The notes under the pieces were generated by a model. That model was not told the origin of the DNA, did not search any database, and saw only the letters and a program-made list of their open reading frames with translations. Position numbers and translations under genes: made by a program. A stretch of DNA of 64,000 nt. It comes from Porites lobata. Lineage: Eukaryota; Cnidaria; Anthozoa; Scleractinia; Poritidae. Below are positions 1 to 11,616 of the stretch, in pieces. Position 1 is the stretch's first letter; every line of letters starts with the position of its first letter. The stretch lies in the NCBI GenBank assembly GCA_942486035.1, contig CALNXK010000163.1:998501-1062500 (forward strand). The letters are read 5' to 3'.

Positions 1-860
1 ATCGGCCAGTTTTTTTTTTTCAACGACAGATGAAAAAGTCAAGAATGGTCATGAAATTTGATCTGCATGGAACGTTTGAGATCAATCGGGGCAATCGTGT
101 TTTCATTTTGTTTCATTTATACTGCTGCAGTAAGCATAAATAGTCTAAGATAAATGTAGCGAATGTTGCGAACTTTGCTCGTTTTGTCACGTCAACATTT
201 TGATTCAAGACATAATTCAAGCTTTTTGTGTATATATTAAATATGATAGGATTACTATGATTACGGGATACAGTAAGCATGAGCTTAACACAAAAACTGA
301 CATGTTGTACTCCCTAAAAAATGTCATATAACACCCCCACCTTCCCATAACGGCCACCTCTCCACAACGGTCAATTTCTTCTCTCCCCGGCCAAGGTGGT
401 TGTTTTGGAGAGGTTCGACTGAACACTCAAATTCCTTTAAGACCCATGCAGCACGCAATAACAACTTCAATGGATGCCCAAACATCCTAAAACAAGTAAA
501 CATGCTAATGAAATGAGAATGGAAAAATTACGCTGGAAAGGGAAAGTACATCTTGTTAACAGCTCTTGGCCACCATAAATGGAATGGATATGAAAGGTTT
601 ACACCCTGAAAAACCTTTAAGTTTCATTATCGTTGAACAGTTAACTTGTTTCTCATTTGTTTGTGTCGATTAATATTTCATAACCGTACATTGACTTAGT
701 TTTAAGCACGCGTGATATCATCAGTACTCAGATTGCAAGTCAAACATTTAAGCCACTTACTTGCTCCCTTAGGTGGGGAGAGCTAACATATTTCTTCAAA
801 GCTAAGGATTTGCGAAAACCGTAGCACGGAAAGAGGTAGTGTCACACCCAAAAGGACTTG
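1..860. other. No gene recognised
   Basis: AT-rich sequence without a convincing reading frame, RNA gene or clear repeat. Short open frames are present but show no recognisable motif or splice context. It lies directly upstream of the Gypsy integrase remnant. Confidence 0.5.
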
Positions 861-929
861 AACATACAACATGCGACAAACACAAACATCCTAACTACTG
901 CAATGGGCCCCATTATTAGGAAGAGATCA

Positions 930-1811
930 AAACGGATAATCGGGCCCCGCTTAATGGATCGAAGTTTGCGAACTTTGCTCGGGAACAGGGGTTCAGACAC
1001 CGAAAGGTCACCCCTGGGTGGGCTGAAGCTAATGGTGACGTGGAGCGTTTCATGCAAACCCTCAAGAAGAGTGCGAGAATTTCTAAACTTGAAGGAAAAG
1101 CTATTCGGGATGGAGTGCAAAGAACGGTTGGCAACTATTGCGCCACGCCCCACCCAGCAACAAAGGAAAGCCCTGACATGCTCATGTTCGGTAGAGAGCT
1201 ACGGAGGAAGCTACCGGAAAGGATCGTACCTGCAGGAGAAATTCCATACGACCCAATCAGACAAAGACCCAATCAGAGACGCGGCTAAAAAGAAGCAGAT
1301 GAAAGAGTACGCAGACAAGAGACGGAACGCCCGGGAAAGCTTTATAGTGGTTGGAGACCAAGTTCTTTTGAAGCAGAGCAAAGCTGCTGTTCTGACCCTA
1401 GCATTTGACCCCCGACCCTTCTCAGTAATAGGCGTGAAAGGAAGTATGATCACCGTGAAAAGGGGTAGGGAGATTAAATCGCGTAATTCATCCCATTGTA
1501 AGTTGCTGAAGCACGCGTGGGAGGATGAGTACGTCGCTGTGGATTTGGACCAAGAAGGTTTGGATGCATCCCTCGCGGAAGAAACTGAAACCAGGGAAGA
1601 TTTGCGTTTGCAACCCTACAACCTCGGTGTATCCAGTGAAATGACAATTGGCGGTCCACGTAACGAGCCTGATGGTCCACCGATATCCTTAGGAGGGACG
1701 GAAACCGCGCGACATCAACAGCAGCCAGACAATACTGCAGTATGCGGGCCAAGAAGATCAGCGCGAAAAAGAACGTCTACTCAGTTGGAACACTATTTAC
1801 AGGGACTTTGA
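930..1811 (+). pseudogene. Ty3/Gypsy integrase C-terminal remnant
   Basis: This is the end of a Ty3/Gypsy pol gene of the K02A2.6-like type. Reading from about 936, a DN-x-AP-x-NGSKFANFAREQGFRHRKVTPGWAEANGDVERF pattern is visible in pieces; it is the end of the integrase core, with its final catalytic Glu region (residues encoded near 1025-1045). The frame then runs through MFGRELRRKLP (about 1188-1215) and shifts by one near 1255-1280. After the shift come KKKQMKEYADKRRNARES and GDQVLL, the usual integrase C-terminal SH3-like region, and a Pro/Arg-rich tail ending at 1811. The 5' part of pol, gag and LTRs are missing here, so it is a dead fragment. Family knowledge places integrase at the 3' end of pol, which fits the orientation. 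Confidence 0.8.
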
Positions 1812-2533
1812 GCCACACTAGAAAAAAAGGGGCAGATGCAGTGTCGGGTCTCAAGGAACTTCATGTAGGATAATTATATGCAAAATGAGCGTTAACACTC
1901 TAGCAAAAGAGGGACTTGATTTACATATGGGACAGTGCTGAACGGACTAGTAGGAGGACTATTAACGGAACTAAAGGCGTATAATGTAACCGTTTATTGA
2001 GCCCCATTCGCGACTTTACAAGTATTTTCCCAGGTAGATAACCTATTAAAGCATAAAAACATTGCCTTAAGTTGATCGTTTTTAGCGATTATGTATCGTA
2101 AAAACACCTTCAACATAAGCGTTAAAGAAAGACTTTAAGTCTCGTTTCCATGCGGTAATAAACAAGGGCCTCAGAAAGGTCTCAAATGCTCTCAAGTTAT
2201 CTCGTTTTTAAGCAACTCCCCCTGCTAGGACTCTATGGGACTTTTGATATGTTATTAAGGACAGTTTGATGAGTCTAAGACAGTTGGACTATCCTCTGTT
2301 GCAATTAGTTTCAGGTTAACCTACTATTTTCTACAAAATGAATGGAGTATTCAGATTTTTCTCAGAACATTTTAATCAATACAAAAAGTTGTTTTATCAT
2401 TATTTTTATTATTATTATTTTCATTTTGCCTCATTTAAATTATATATATACACACAATTCAGAAAGTTGATTCAAGGGAGTCCATTGAAGCCAATAAAAC
2501 TTAAGAAAAGGACCTCCTTTAAAAATATATGAC
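1812..2533. other. Non-coding stretch
   Basis: I see no LTR that can be supported, no gene and no RNA. An AT-rich (TTATTATT) patch lies at about 2395-2420. Confidence 0.4.
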
Positions 2534-3060
2534 TTACAGTGCGAGTACACGAACCGAGGCCACCTAGTTTTGAGACAAATTTTGAAAGTAGCCAATCACA
2601 AGTCGAGATTAAGACAATGAAATTGCGCATAATTTTACTCAGTTCAATACGATGCGAGCCATATTTCTAGAGGATATAAATAAGGATTTAGGAAGTTTGT
2701 AAAAATTAAGCTGAAAAATGTTTTGACAACGACTGGGTTAGCCAGAATCAAAGCCAGCAGTAAAGAAATTTTGAACAATCCGAACTAAAATCGATGGCCC
2801 CTTCTTTCGGATTGCTCAAAATTTCTTTACTGCTGGCTTTGATTCCGGCCAACCCAGACGTTGTCAAAACATTTTTCAGCTTGATTTATTATATACAACG
2901 TCACGATTCTTTATTTACGTTCTTTATAAAATGGTTCGCTGGGTCTGAGTAGAATTATGCGCAATTTCATTGTTTTAGATCTCGACTTGTGATTAGCTTA
3001 TTTCAAAATTTGTCTCAAAATTTTGTCGGGGTGGCCTCGGTTCGTGTAGTCCCACTGTAA
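2534..3060. mobile_element. Foldback MITE, ~527 bp
   Basis: The two halves are inverted copies of each other over most of their length. The ends read TTACAGTG(C/G)GA(G/C)TACACGAACC on both sides, and the inner arms around 2712-2772 and 2811-2881 pair around a short loop near 2775-2810. There is no coding capacity, so it is a non-autonomous DNA element. The target duplication is unclear: similar TATGA-like bases flank it, but I cannot define a length. It lies just upstream of the first visible exon of the adhesion GPCR. Confidence 0.85.
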
Positions 3061-3147
3061 TTATGAAATAAAATAGTGGCAAGTGAAAATAGAAAGCAAC
3101 ATATTCGAAAAAATAAAGAAAAAAACGAACAAACAAACTTGATTCCG

Positions 3148-3234
3148 TGCCCTTGAGCGGGACATGAACCCACGTCTCTCTCTGCTCAGTTAGCTAGTCA
3201 GGTATGCTTACTACTAAACACGCTAGTTACGCCA
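3148..3234 (-). repeat. tRNA-like sequence, possible SINE head
   Basis: On the minus strand a tRNA-like pattern is visible: an imperfect A-box, and a B-box-like GGTTCATGTCCC (plus strand GGGACATGAACCC at about 3160). The acceptor ends do not pair well and no proper anticodon arm can be drawn, so this is a degenerate tRNA relic or SINE head, not a working tRNA. Confidence 0.4.
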
Positions 3235-3316
3235 CAGCGTAAAACCTACTAGTAACTACAGTCAAATGATACTAATACTAGCGTGATAAAATTAATTTTG
3301 ATTACATTTATTCAAG

Positions 3317-6300
3317 GAATTCCAGCGGTCATTGTAGGCATTACAGCTGCCATAAAGCCCTCTACGTATGACACGGAAGCACCATTGAAGGAAGTCATAT
3401 GTGGACCGTTTAACTTTACCGGGCGTCCTGAGAGAGAAAGGTAATCAGCCACGTTATATCTTTTCTTCAATTTTTCTCCGATAACCTCTCTCTCTCTCTA
3501 TCGTTGTATAATTGTATATTTTATCGTAGATGTTGGCTCAGTGGAAGTACGTGGATCTACAAAGGGCCAGTCTTGTTTTTTCTGTTGGTAAGAATTGTAA
3601 ATAACGTCATTTCTACGATAAATAAAGTCAATAAAGACTATAAACTTTTACTCGTTTAAAATACAGTACTGCATTTTATCATTAACTAAGTGGAACCCGC
3701 TTTACGGACACCCGCCTGATACCGACAGTTTTTCTTATCCCTGGAGAAAGCCCTCACATTTTCTCTAAATTGAACCAGATTAATTAGGCATTTCGCAGTT
3801 GTGTAGGCAACAGGGCCGAGTTTCAAATTTCAATTAATCGATAAACGGACACCATCATATAAAAGGTAATGTTGAGATTGGTCATTTGACCAAGTTTGGT
3901 GCTCTAAAGTTGAACAGGGATCAAGTTATGACTCCTGAAACATGGTTAAAGATCCATACAAACGTCTATAATTTTGTGACAGCGTCCCCAAAGCCATATA
4001 AACTCTTTTTCTTTTATTTAAGCTATAAAATTCGTCATGCATCTACTACTTGAAAGGAACTAATTCGAAAATCACTGTGTTTGCCCATTTGTAGGAATAT
4101 CACAGAAATCGTAAAAAAAAATTAAGAGTTTATATGGTTTTGGGGGACGATGTCACACAATTACAGAGGTTTGTATGGCTCTTTGAGGAAAGTCAACCTC
4201 GCTAATGCAATAAGTGTGTGCTGTAACTAAACTTTTCTTTTGGAAAGTAAAAAATACCCCTTGGTGACAGCTTGCTGATGTTCCAACGCTAAAGTACACC
4301 GTATAGAATCGATTTTAGACGTCAATTTCAGACTACTTTGCTACTAAACGAGTTATGCAGAGAACGGTGATAGGACTTTCCTTTACAAATAGGCAAGCTT
4401 TCCAGTTTAAGAAAAATAGGACAACTGATCTGCACCAATCAAATGCCAGAAAATAAAATAGGTAATGCAAACTAGCCAATCAGCACAAAGTTCCTGTGAC
4501 AACGCGCCAATAAAAGTCTCGTTAGCTGATAGCGGCTCGTAGGCGAACGCTCTTTGCTTCTTGTAGCTGTGAACGTCGTTTTGTTTTGATGCGGTTTTGT
4601 TTTGGCTTCTTGTCTGGGCCATTTAAAAAGGAAAATTTATGATCAAACTGATGAAAGTTTGTAATGGAAACATTCAACGATTCTTGAAAATGTACTGAAG
4701 CACTGAAACTTTGGACAACAATAAAAAACACTGATATAGTTGCGTTTAGATGTTAGCATTACAAAACAAGCGGACAAAGTCTGCGGAAATCGTTTGAGGT
4801 AATGAATGAAATGTTTATTTTCAATAGTTTTGGTGTTTTTGTTTCAACTACAAATGGACGGGTTCGAATGTACAGTATTTCGTGTCTGTGACACGCTAAA
4901 AAATCTGGATTAACTAACTAGCTATATAATTGATAGAAAAGAAGACTACATGCTTGTCCAATTTGAAAATAATTGAATGCAAAAAATTTCTCTGACAGCC
5001 AAATTGGACGAGGCCGTAGGCCGAGTCCTTTTTTGGCTGTCCTCGGAATTTTTTTCATCCAGTTATTTCCAAATTGGATAGCACGTACTCCTACTACATA
5101 TACAAATGACATTAATAGGGACAGCCCGTTGAAACGAACACTTTCAATGGTCCCTCCGTATTAACCCAGGTTAGACTTTTTTTTTTGGTAAAAATATTCT
5201 TTTCTCTCTAACAGGTAAACATGGGGATGTTTCTGATACTTTTGCGAGTTATTTTTGGAAAGCTGTCCAATAAATACAACAAAGAGCACGTTAAGTTTGC
5301 AAGGTGCTAATCTCTGTTTATTACCTTATCAGTCTTTTTGAGGACTGTGAATGTGATTCCGCTTTTGCTAATCATCGTAGTAAGGTTGTGGGAAAAAAGA
5401 GTGTGCCTGGGAAAGTTAACAACAAATGCAACAACCACAACAACAAGCAAAAATGGCAACATGCAAAACTAGTTGATGAAATTGTTCCCTCTATCTTTTT
5501 ATCTGGTACTTGAAAAAGCAGCAACCGTACACCCAAGTCTACACCCACAGAGTAATTTCGTTTCAACTGATTACCATACACTACACACTACAGTATAACA
5601 GCTTACAGCTTTATATTATAGTTACATGTATAATAATGAAATGCGAGCGAACATCATTAATTTGAAGAAATCACGTAAAGATTCACCTTTTAAAGATATG
5701 ATTTAAAATTCCGTTACCCTGTTTATAAGGCAAGAGACCTATTTTCTTGACCCTGATTTATATCATTTCGCATACAAACTTAATCAATTTCTAAACTAAC
5801 ATAATTCCAAAAAAAAATGTTGGTATCACTCAATCGCCAACTTTGGCTTACCGAAAAAGGGACCCTACTCAAGAAGATAAATTATGAAATTGTATATTAC
5901 TCTTGTTTAAGTCTCAAAAGCGTGAAAACCATATCCTGTTAAGGTGCACAAACCCTTAGGGAATACCCTAAGCTAAATCATGAACTGAATACCATTCAGG
6001 TCTTCTTTTACCTTTTCACAGGAAAGGATTGCGAAGCATGTTGGCCTTACTTCCACTGTTGGGTGTCACTTATATTTTGGGATATTTCCTTCAATTCCAC
6101 ATCGCCGTTCAGTACCTGTTTGTTTTGCTGAATTCCACGCAGGTTTGTTGTTTACACTAGAATAGATATTAATTAACCCGAAATGTCAGAAATCTGTAGC
6201 CAATAATCTAGCCATCTCGCCATCTTGGTATTACTTTCTATGTTAAAACAAAAAAAAAGGTCATTCAGCCTTTCAGAAAATGTGAGGTGCGATGGAAATT

Positions 6301-8456
6301 AATTTTTACTTTAATTTAGTCAAGAGCTGCTGTTACAGGAGACAACTCGAACTACAATCGGCGACAAAATTAGTTGAGAAATTTTGCCCTTAAGTGTCTC
6401 CCTGACGTTTTGCCGTCTTCAAAAGGGTAGAATGAAGCTTTCCCTCGCCATACCCCCATGCAATGTTGTGCCGCTATTTGCGCGATCTCTTGGAGAAAAC
6501 AAACACCCCAGCTTTGGCAGGAGGAGAGGGTATAAAGATGGCGAGGGGGGGGGGGAGGAATTTTTTTCGTCCAAAGTTACCTCATTTGAGGACATTGTAT
6601 CAGCAATTTTGTCGCTGATTGTAGGTAAAAAAATTTGAGCAACGGGCACCTACAACTAATGGTAATTAGTTATGGATTATCAAAGCAAACGTCTCTTTCG
6701 ATTTACAAACATGCTTCTGATGAGTAACGAACTTATAATCGGATTAGAATCTTTTGTGGCTTTAATATTAATCTTAACCGTTTTTACGATCTTTCTTACT
6801 TACTATCCAATTACAGGTCCGCTTTTTTAAATGTTCCCATGTCGACGTACTACTCAGATCTTAATGGTAACCGGAATTTGATCAACGGATTCCGCATGCT
6901 TTTGTCAATTGAAATCACGGAAAATGCCGACATATGATTTTTTTTCTGTTCACAGGGAGTCACTTTTACCATTTTTCACTGCGTTTTTGACGATCAGGTA
7001 TTTGGTTATAAAGCTCAGGGTAGCTTGTGCTACTGTTAATGATCATTACTGAAGAAAAAAGTAAAATTGCCTGAATCAGAGGACGCCTGCACTAATATAT
7101 AGGTTTTGCAAGAGCTAAAAGCGAAGTCTCCGTTTATATAGTTATAACAAAAGAAATTTAATTTTGATCCACTAAAAAGAAATCTTGAAATCCCTTCTTA
7201 ATAACTTTATGAGCCCTCCATTTACCCTTTGAGCGAGAGCCTGAGTGATAAAGAAAAAAATATCCCGCAAACACACCTGCAATGAAAAAACTCTCCCATC
7301 AAGCTAATGAATGTACCTCGAAGCAAGACTTTCCTCGTACAATTGAGATGACAACTTGCTGCCGTTAAAGAATGTTTTTAAACGTATACAACACAGTTTT
7401 TGAGAAGGATTCAACATGCGTTTTATAAACGACGGTGTTGGATGAAGTCAGTGGAGCCCTGGGAGTTAAACCTGTTCGATCCGCAATTGACCAGTTCCTA
7501 ACAGATGGGAATAGGTGATTCTTTTCTATTATTCTCGTTTTCCTTCTCTAACTGTCTGTCGCCGTGACTTCAGATTACTGAAGGACTGAAGAGGCTCTGC
7601 GGAAAGAACACTGTACCACAAAAGCCAAGGAAAAATCCAAAGACTCCAAAGGAAACTAATAAAAAGAAAAGTAAAGGTAATTACAATATTTACATCAGAG
7701 CTACAGTTCAAATTCTTCAACTAACATGTTTTTTGTTCACGATCGAGCATTGTCAGCATTCCAAAGAGAAATATTATACCTGGGATGAATGTTCATAAGA
7801 AAGACCTATCTATTCTCCAGACCTGAACGACGATCAGGTCCGTATAACACCCTAGGGGTAAAGGGCACTTCAAAGAAGTCTAATGGTCTAAACCGTGGGT
7901 TACGCAAATGAGTGGACCATCAGATATGGGTTACCGTTGTTTCAGGTTTTCAGTTATAGTCTTCAATATATCCTGATGGCAATATTTTCTGTTAAACAAT
8001 GAGATTAATTGTCGAATGAAAAATTACTTTGAAGTGATTTGTAAACAGGGGCTAAATTTTGTTTAAGTACTCCGCCCAAGTGATTTTTCTGATCCCTACT
8101 ATCTATATCTGTAAATTGAATAGGTATCGTCAGCTTTAAATGTAAATAACTTTCATATTGTCTTATCAAAATTTTATCAGCTTTCTCTATTTATTTCATT
8201 CTATTTATATTTATTTTCATTTTATTTATATATTTGTAACAAAATGTGTATGAAAAGGGTTACAAATCTCCGTGAGCTTCATCTTTAGTTTGAAAACAAT
8301 CTTTCGCAGCCTAGTCTTAAGGCGTTTTCATGCATTTTGATTTAATCTTTCCCCATCTTTTTTTTTTATTAACACTCAGATGTCGCACATCCAACCATAG
8401 TAAAGGTGGTAAAAATGAATGGAGCCAATCAGACAACGAAAGGGACGAACGTGTGA
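3317..8456 (+). CDS. Adhesion-type GPCR, C-terminal part
   Basis: Seven exons with GT/AG borders and matching phases: 3317-3440, 3530-3587, 5215-5303, 6022-6142, 6956-6997, 7574-7676 and 8380-8456 (stop). They encode the second half of a family B2 (7tm_2) receptor. Exon 1 carries the end of TM4, with GIPAVIVGITAAI, then the extracellular loop. Exon 2 has the conserved CWLSGSTWIYKGPV. Exon 3 continues TM5 (VNMGMFLILLRVIFGKL). Exon 4 holds TM6-TM7 (KGLRSMLALLPLLGVTY, AVQYLFVLLNSTQ). Exon 5 ends TM7 with FTIFHCVFDDQ. Exons 6-7 give a Lys-rich cytoplasmic tail ending in KGTNV. These motifs are the family hallmarks of adhesion receptors. TM1-TM3, the GAIN domain and the N-terminus are not seen upstream, so the gene either continues left of the window or is 5'-truncated; a Gypsy relic and a MITE lie where they would be expected. 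The introns hold foldback elements. The ligand is unknown. Confidence 0.85.
3946..4188. mobile_element. Foldback MITE in GPCR intron
   Basis: Inverted arms of about 75 bp (3946-4020 and 4113-4188) share GATCCATACAAACG-like and CCATATAAACTCTT sequences in opposite orientation, separated by about 90 bp. No coding content. It lies in the intron between exons 2 and 3 of the adhesion GPCR. Confidence 0.7.
4955..5088. mobile_element. Palindromic MITE in GPCR intron
   Basis: Two arms containing TCCAATTTGGAAATAA-like and GACAGCCAAA sequence face each other around a GAGGCCGTAGGCCGAG centre. The whole 130-bp block can fold into one hairpin. It is about 130 bp upstream of exon 3 of the adhesion GPCR. 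Confidence 0.75.
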
Positions 8457-9360
8457 TTAGAAACCGCCGTTTAAAGATTATCATTTACATTATTAGCTTG
8501 TGTAAAAGCGCTGACATTAACTATTTGTACGTAATATAACAAAGCCGGCAACTGCGAATGAAGAGGTACGTAATTGTCGAAGTGTTTGACATTACTTGTA
8601 AGCACGCGTTTTTTTAAAAGGGGAATAGCATCATCATCATTATAAAAGACCATGATATTAAGCTACCGCTCTTCTTGTCATGGTAAAGAACGACAAAGAA
8701 CAAGAAGGCCTGTGTTAATTCATATAAAGCACTTTGTGGGGAGGTTGGTTTATTTAAGTAATTTTTGTCGAATTTATAATTAGAAAGGATGGTAAAACAT
8801 TATGCTTTTGTCAGATGATTTTTCTAGATGATTGTATTCAGTAATGCCAAGTTACAGGAAGATGCATGAGGAATTATTAATACCAAACACTCCACTTATT
8901 ATATTGTTGTCGCAGCTTACTGTTGCAGTTTCAGGCCTCAGTCTAATGTAGGGCTTTCCGTGAGACCTGAAGTAAACTCTTCATTTGAGTCGACCTAAAT
9001 TAAGCTGAATCAGAACAAAAAGCAATCTTAATAAATTTTCTCTTTCACAAACGTAACTCACTAAGTTTGGTTCGTCTCATGAAATGGTCGACCACGTTAG
9101 TCCTAGGCCTAAGAAAGAAAGATTAACAGAATCGTAGTTGCTGAATAAAAAAGCCGCACATATAAAACGATGCATGCAGAATTGTACTGCCATTTACGAG
9201 CTTCTGAATAAAGGCACAAAACGAACAATGAATACGATTTTTTTTTAATACTACTTTATTGATAGGTTTAGTCCCAGGGCCCGTTTTAAAAGGATATGCT
9301 CAAGCTTTTACCGTCTATTGTCACCTTTTTGTGCGATCCAATGGCCCAACCCTGTGGTGC
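8457..9360. other. 3' flank of GPCR gene, no other gene seen
   Basis: Probable 3' untranslated and intergenic sequence. AATAAA-type hexamers occur (for example near 9030) but I cannot choose a poly(A) site. No further coding region is recognisable. Confidence 0.4.
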
Positions 9361-9419
9361 ATGATCCTCTTTGATGTGAAGTAAATGAAATAATTCGTTT
9401 TTGAACTGCGGTTGTAGAT

Positions 9420-9450
<31 letters not shown>

Positions 9451-9494
9451 TCCAATTTAAGCAATTGGAAAGAAGAAGCCTGAAAAAAAAATCA

Positions 9495-9495
<1 letters not shown>

Positions 9496-9528
<33 letters not shown>

Positions 9529-9567
9529 GTTGCCGGTGCGTTGCTCTACCAACTGAGCTATGAAGCC
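9496..9567 (-). tRNA. tRNA-Ala-like SINE head (GGC), probably not functional
   Basis: On the minus strand a 72-nt cloverleaf can be drawn. The acceptor stem GGCTTCA/TGAAGCC, the D-arm GCTC/GAGC, and the T-arm ACGGG-TTCGAAT-CCCGT all pair fully. The anticodon position reads GGC (Ala). However, the anticodon stem pairs at only three of five positions and base 33 is C rather than the near-universal U. Together with the neighbouring inverted copy, this makes a SINE head more likely than a working gene. Confidence 0.45.
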
Positions 9568-9572
9568 ACACA

Positions 9573-9596
9573 TTGGTAGAGCAACGCACCGGCAAC

Positions 9597-9629
<33 letters not shown>
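9573..9629 (+). repeat. Truncated second tRNA-like copy
   Basis: Inverted partner of the tRNA-like sequence at 9496-9567. It keeps the part from the D-loop to the acceptor 3' strand but lacks the first ~16 nt. The two can pair into one long hairpin. Confidence 0.75.
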
Positions 9630-9630
<1 letters not shown>

Positions 9631-9716
9631 TGATTTTTTTTCAGGCTTCTTCTTTCCAATTGCTTAAATTGGAAAATTTATTGCGATGATCATTCTTCAC
9701 TTTCATGATCCTCTTT

Positions 9717-10372
9717 GGCGGGAATTCTTATGGCCAACCAAAGTACTTTGGGGGGAAATCTCATTTTCCACGAGAATGTGACATGAAATCATTGCCTAAC
9801 GCACTTGGCGATAGAATTCGCGTAAATACTGTCTTGAAGTATTTAAAGCTATGCAAAGACGAAAAACCTAGGAATAACTGTTCCATTGCCAAATATATTC
9901 GGGGTTGTAGTTACTTACCTAAAATTTTCGGACGTTGTGTTTTCCACATTTTATTACCAAGATAATCTTCTTTATTGTTATTAAAAAGTCTCCAGGAAAT
10001 TTCGGTATGGAGAAAAATCTCCCCTAAATCTTCCAATGGAAGCATAGCTATTGCATGTCCTCAAACCTTTTGACTGGACCCATCAGGGTAGCTTAAGCCA
10101 CCTAAATTTTTGAGACCGCCAAATTTCTCCTAAGATGACTAGAATATCCGTTTTATGGGCAGCTCCAAATTAACCACTAAACAGGGATCTAAAGCATAGA
10201 GAACCAGTTGAGATGTTTCTCACGGATTTGGGAGCATTTGGACGTTGGGTGTGGCTGAACTATATGCACCCATGACTTAAAACAAAGATTATTGTTATTC
10301 ATCGTAGTGGATAACATGTTCATAAGTAGTGTTGTTTATTTTTTCTAATTTAGATCGCGAAGTTTCGACCGC
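9717..10372. other. Unassigned sequence left of E1
   Basis: An open frame of 86 codons (9705-9965) exists but has no family features, and its start lies within the SINE target duplication. Nothing else is recognisable before the TTAA that marks the E1 border. Confidence 0.35.
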
Positions 10373-10376
10373 TTAA

Positions 10377-11480
10377 GAGTACATCCACGAAAGGACCAGG
10401 CAGGGGCGGCACAAGCCATCTAACCGATTTCGATGAAACTTGGCCAGTTTGAAGGGGTCTGCCCAAAACTGCTTCAAGCTAAGTTTAAGGAAGTTTGGTC
10501 GAAACCGGGGGGAGTTGACCACCTCCCTTGTTTTTTTTAAAAAAATGACCAAAAAGCACCTAAAAAATTGGTCAAAAGTATAAAGCTCTACTGCTAAAAG
10601 AATTCCACCAAACCTTTTCATATTTTCAGTGAATGTTATCCTACCCAAAGACAATTTATTGTCACTGTTTCGTTCTTCTACGACAAGTTCCTATGACACA
10701 AGTCATCTCAGCCAAGACCCCCCCTCTCACCCAATAGTGAAAATTGTTGAAATATCCTAAGTTTAGGCCAAAACATCTCCAATGCCGGAGCATGCTTCCA
10801 AAAACGGAGCATACCGTCTAGAAGGCGGGACTTCATACTAACATTATCTGCAAAAAAATCTTTGGGCACTCATTTAATTATTCCACAGGAAGACTGCAAA
10901 CACGTTGTCCACCAGAGGGTACCTTGGTCAATATTTTCCATTATAACGCGCTACTTCGGTAATTATGGCACAGCAACAGACAAATAATGCCACAAAATGG
11001 TTGCAAACCATACACTTTGATGAAATAGAACCATTTCTATCTAACAGCTTAAATTAAAAAAAACTTGGCCCACCACAGGATACCCACTTCAGTTTTTTTT
11101 TTCATCATAACTCGCTAATTCGGTAATAAAGACATAGCAACAGGTAGAAAATGCAGCAAAATGGTTACACACTATACAATTTAATGAAATTGAACCATTT
11201 CAAAAGCTTTTGTTTGTCTTAAGCCATGAAAATGACAATCGACGGCTTAATGATGACCTCTATTATTGTATAAGTGAACTTCGTGACGGAACTTACTCAT
11301 CGCTAAGTGAAACACGAGAGTCACAGAACTCTATCAAAATGCTTACATTGTCTGTATTTGAACGTTAGAATGATCGTATAATGAAAAAGACTTTTGTTCA
11401 TTTAATAAAGGAATAATACATTTGCTTCAAACTTGCACGCCACATTGCATCTTGATGCAGAAAACTTTATCAGAAAGACC
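10377..11480. repeat. E1 left terminal inverted repeat
   Basis: About 1.1 kb, inverted partner of 17015-18110. It includes the recognisable blocks GCCATCTAACCGATTTCGAT and GGAGCATGCTTCC. Internally, two degenerate tandem sub-blocks of about 170 bp occur (around 10930-11090 and 11095-11250), both with TAATNCGGTAATT-like and AAAATGGTT motifs; the same pair appears in the right TIR. Confidence 0.85.
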
Positions 11481-11616
11481 TTGCTATACTGAAAACAAAA
11501 TCAACTGCGTGTTTTTGTGACTTGTGCCCTAAAGAACTGTCCTTTGTAAGAACTATCAAAGACAAAAGTCAAAATAGATATAATCAAACAGACAAACACT
11601 CTCATCGAAAGTAAAG

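Larger units (their letters stand above)
9361..9716. mobile_element. tRNA-derived SINE as inverted repeat, 12-bp TSD
   Basis: The stretch is bounded by a direct repeat ATGATCCTCTTT (9361-9372 and 9705-9716), a clean target-site duplication. Inside, a tRNA-related sequence with its flank lies first in minus orientation (about 9418-9567) and then again, lacking its 5' part, in plus orientation (about 9573-9706). The arms of roughly 130 bp are nearly identical, including GAAGAATGATCATCGC and CAATTTAAGCAATTGG. This looks like one retroposed SINE whose copy folded back during insertion. There is no ORF. Confidence 0.8.

Noticed and set aside
7397..7500. Alternative exon after TM7 (FLRRIQHAFYKRRCW... 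stop)
   Set aside because: It has a plausible acceptor and fits the phase, but the later exon at 7574 matches the usual adhesion GPCR tail and continues in phase into 8380-8456, so I kept that path.
9496..9567. Functional tRNA-Ala gene
   Set aside because: Anticodon stem mispaired at two of five positions and U33 missing; part of a SINE with target duplication.
10373..10654. 93-codon minus-strand frame
   Set aside because: Lies entirely in the E1 TIR and is broken in the other TIR copy; no domain.
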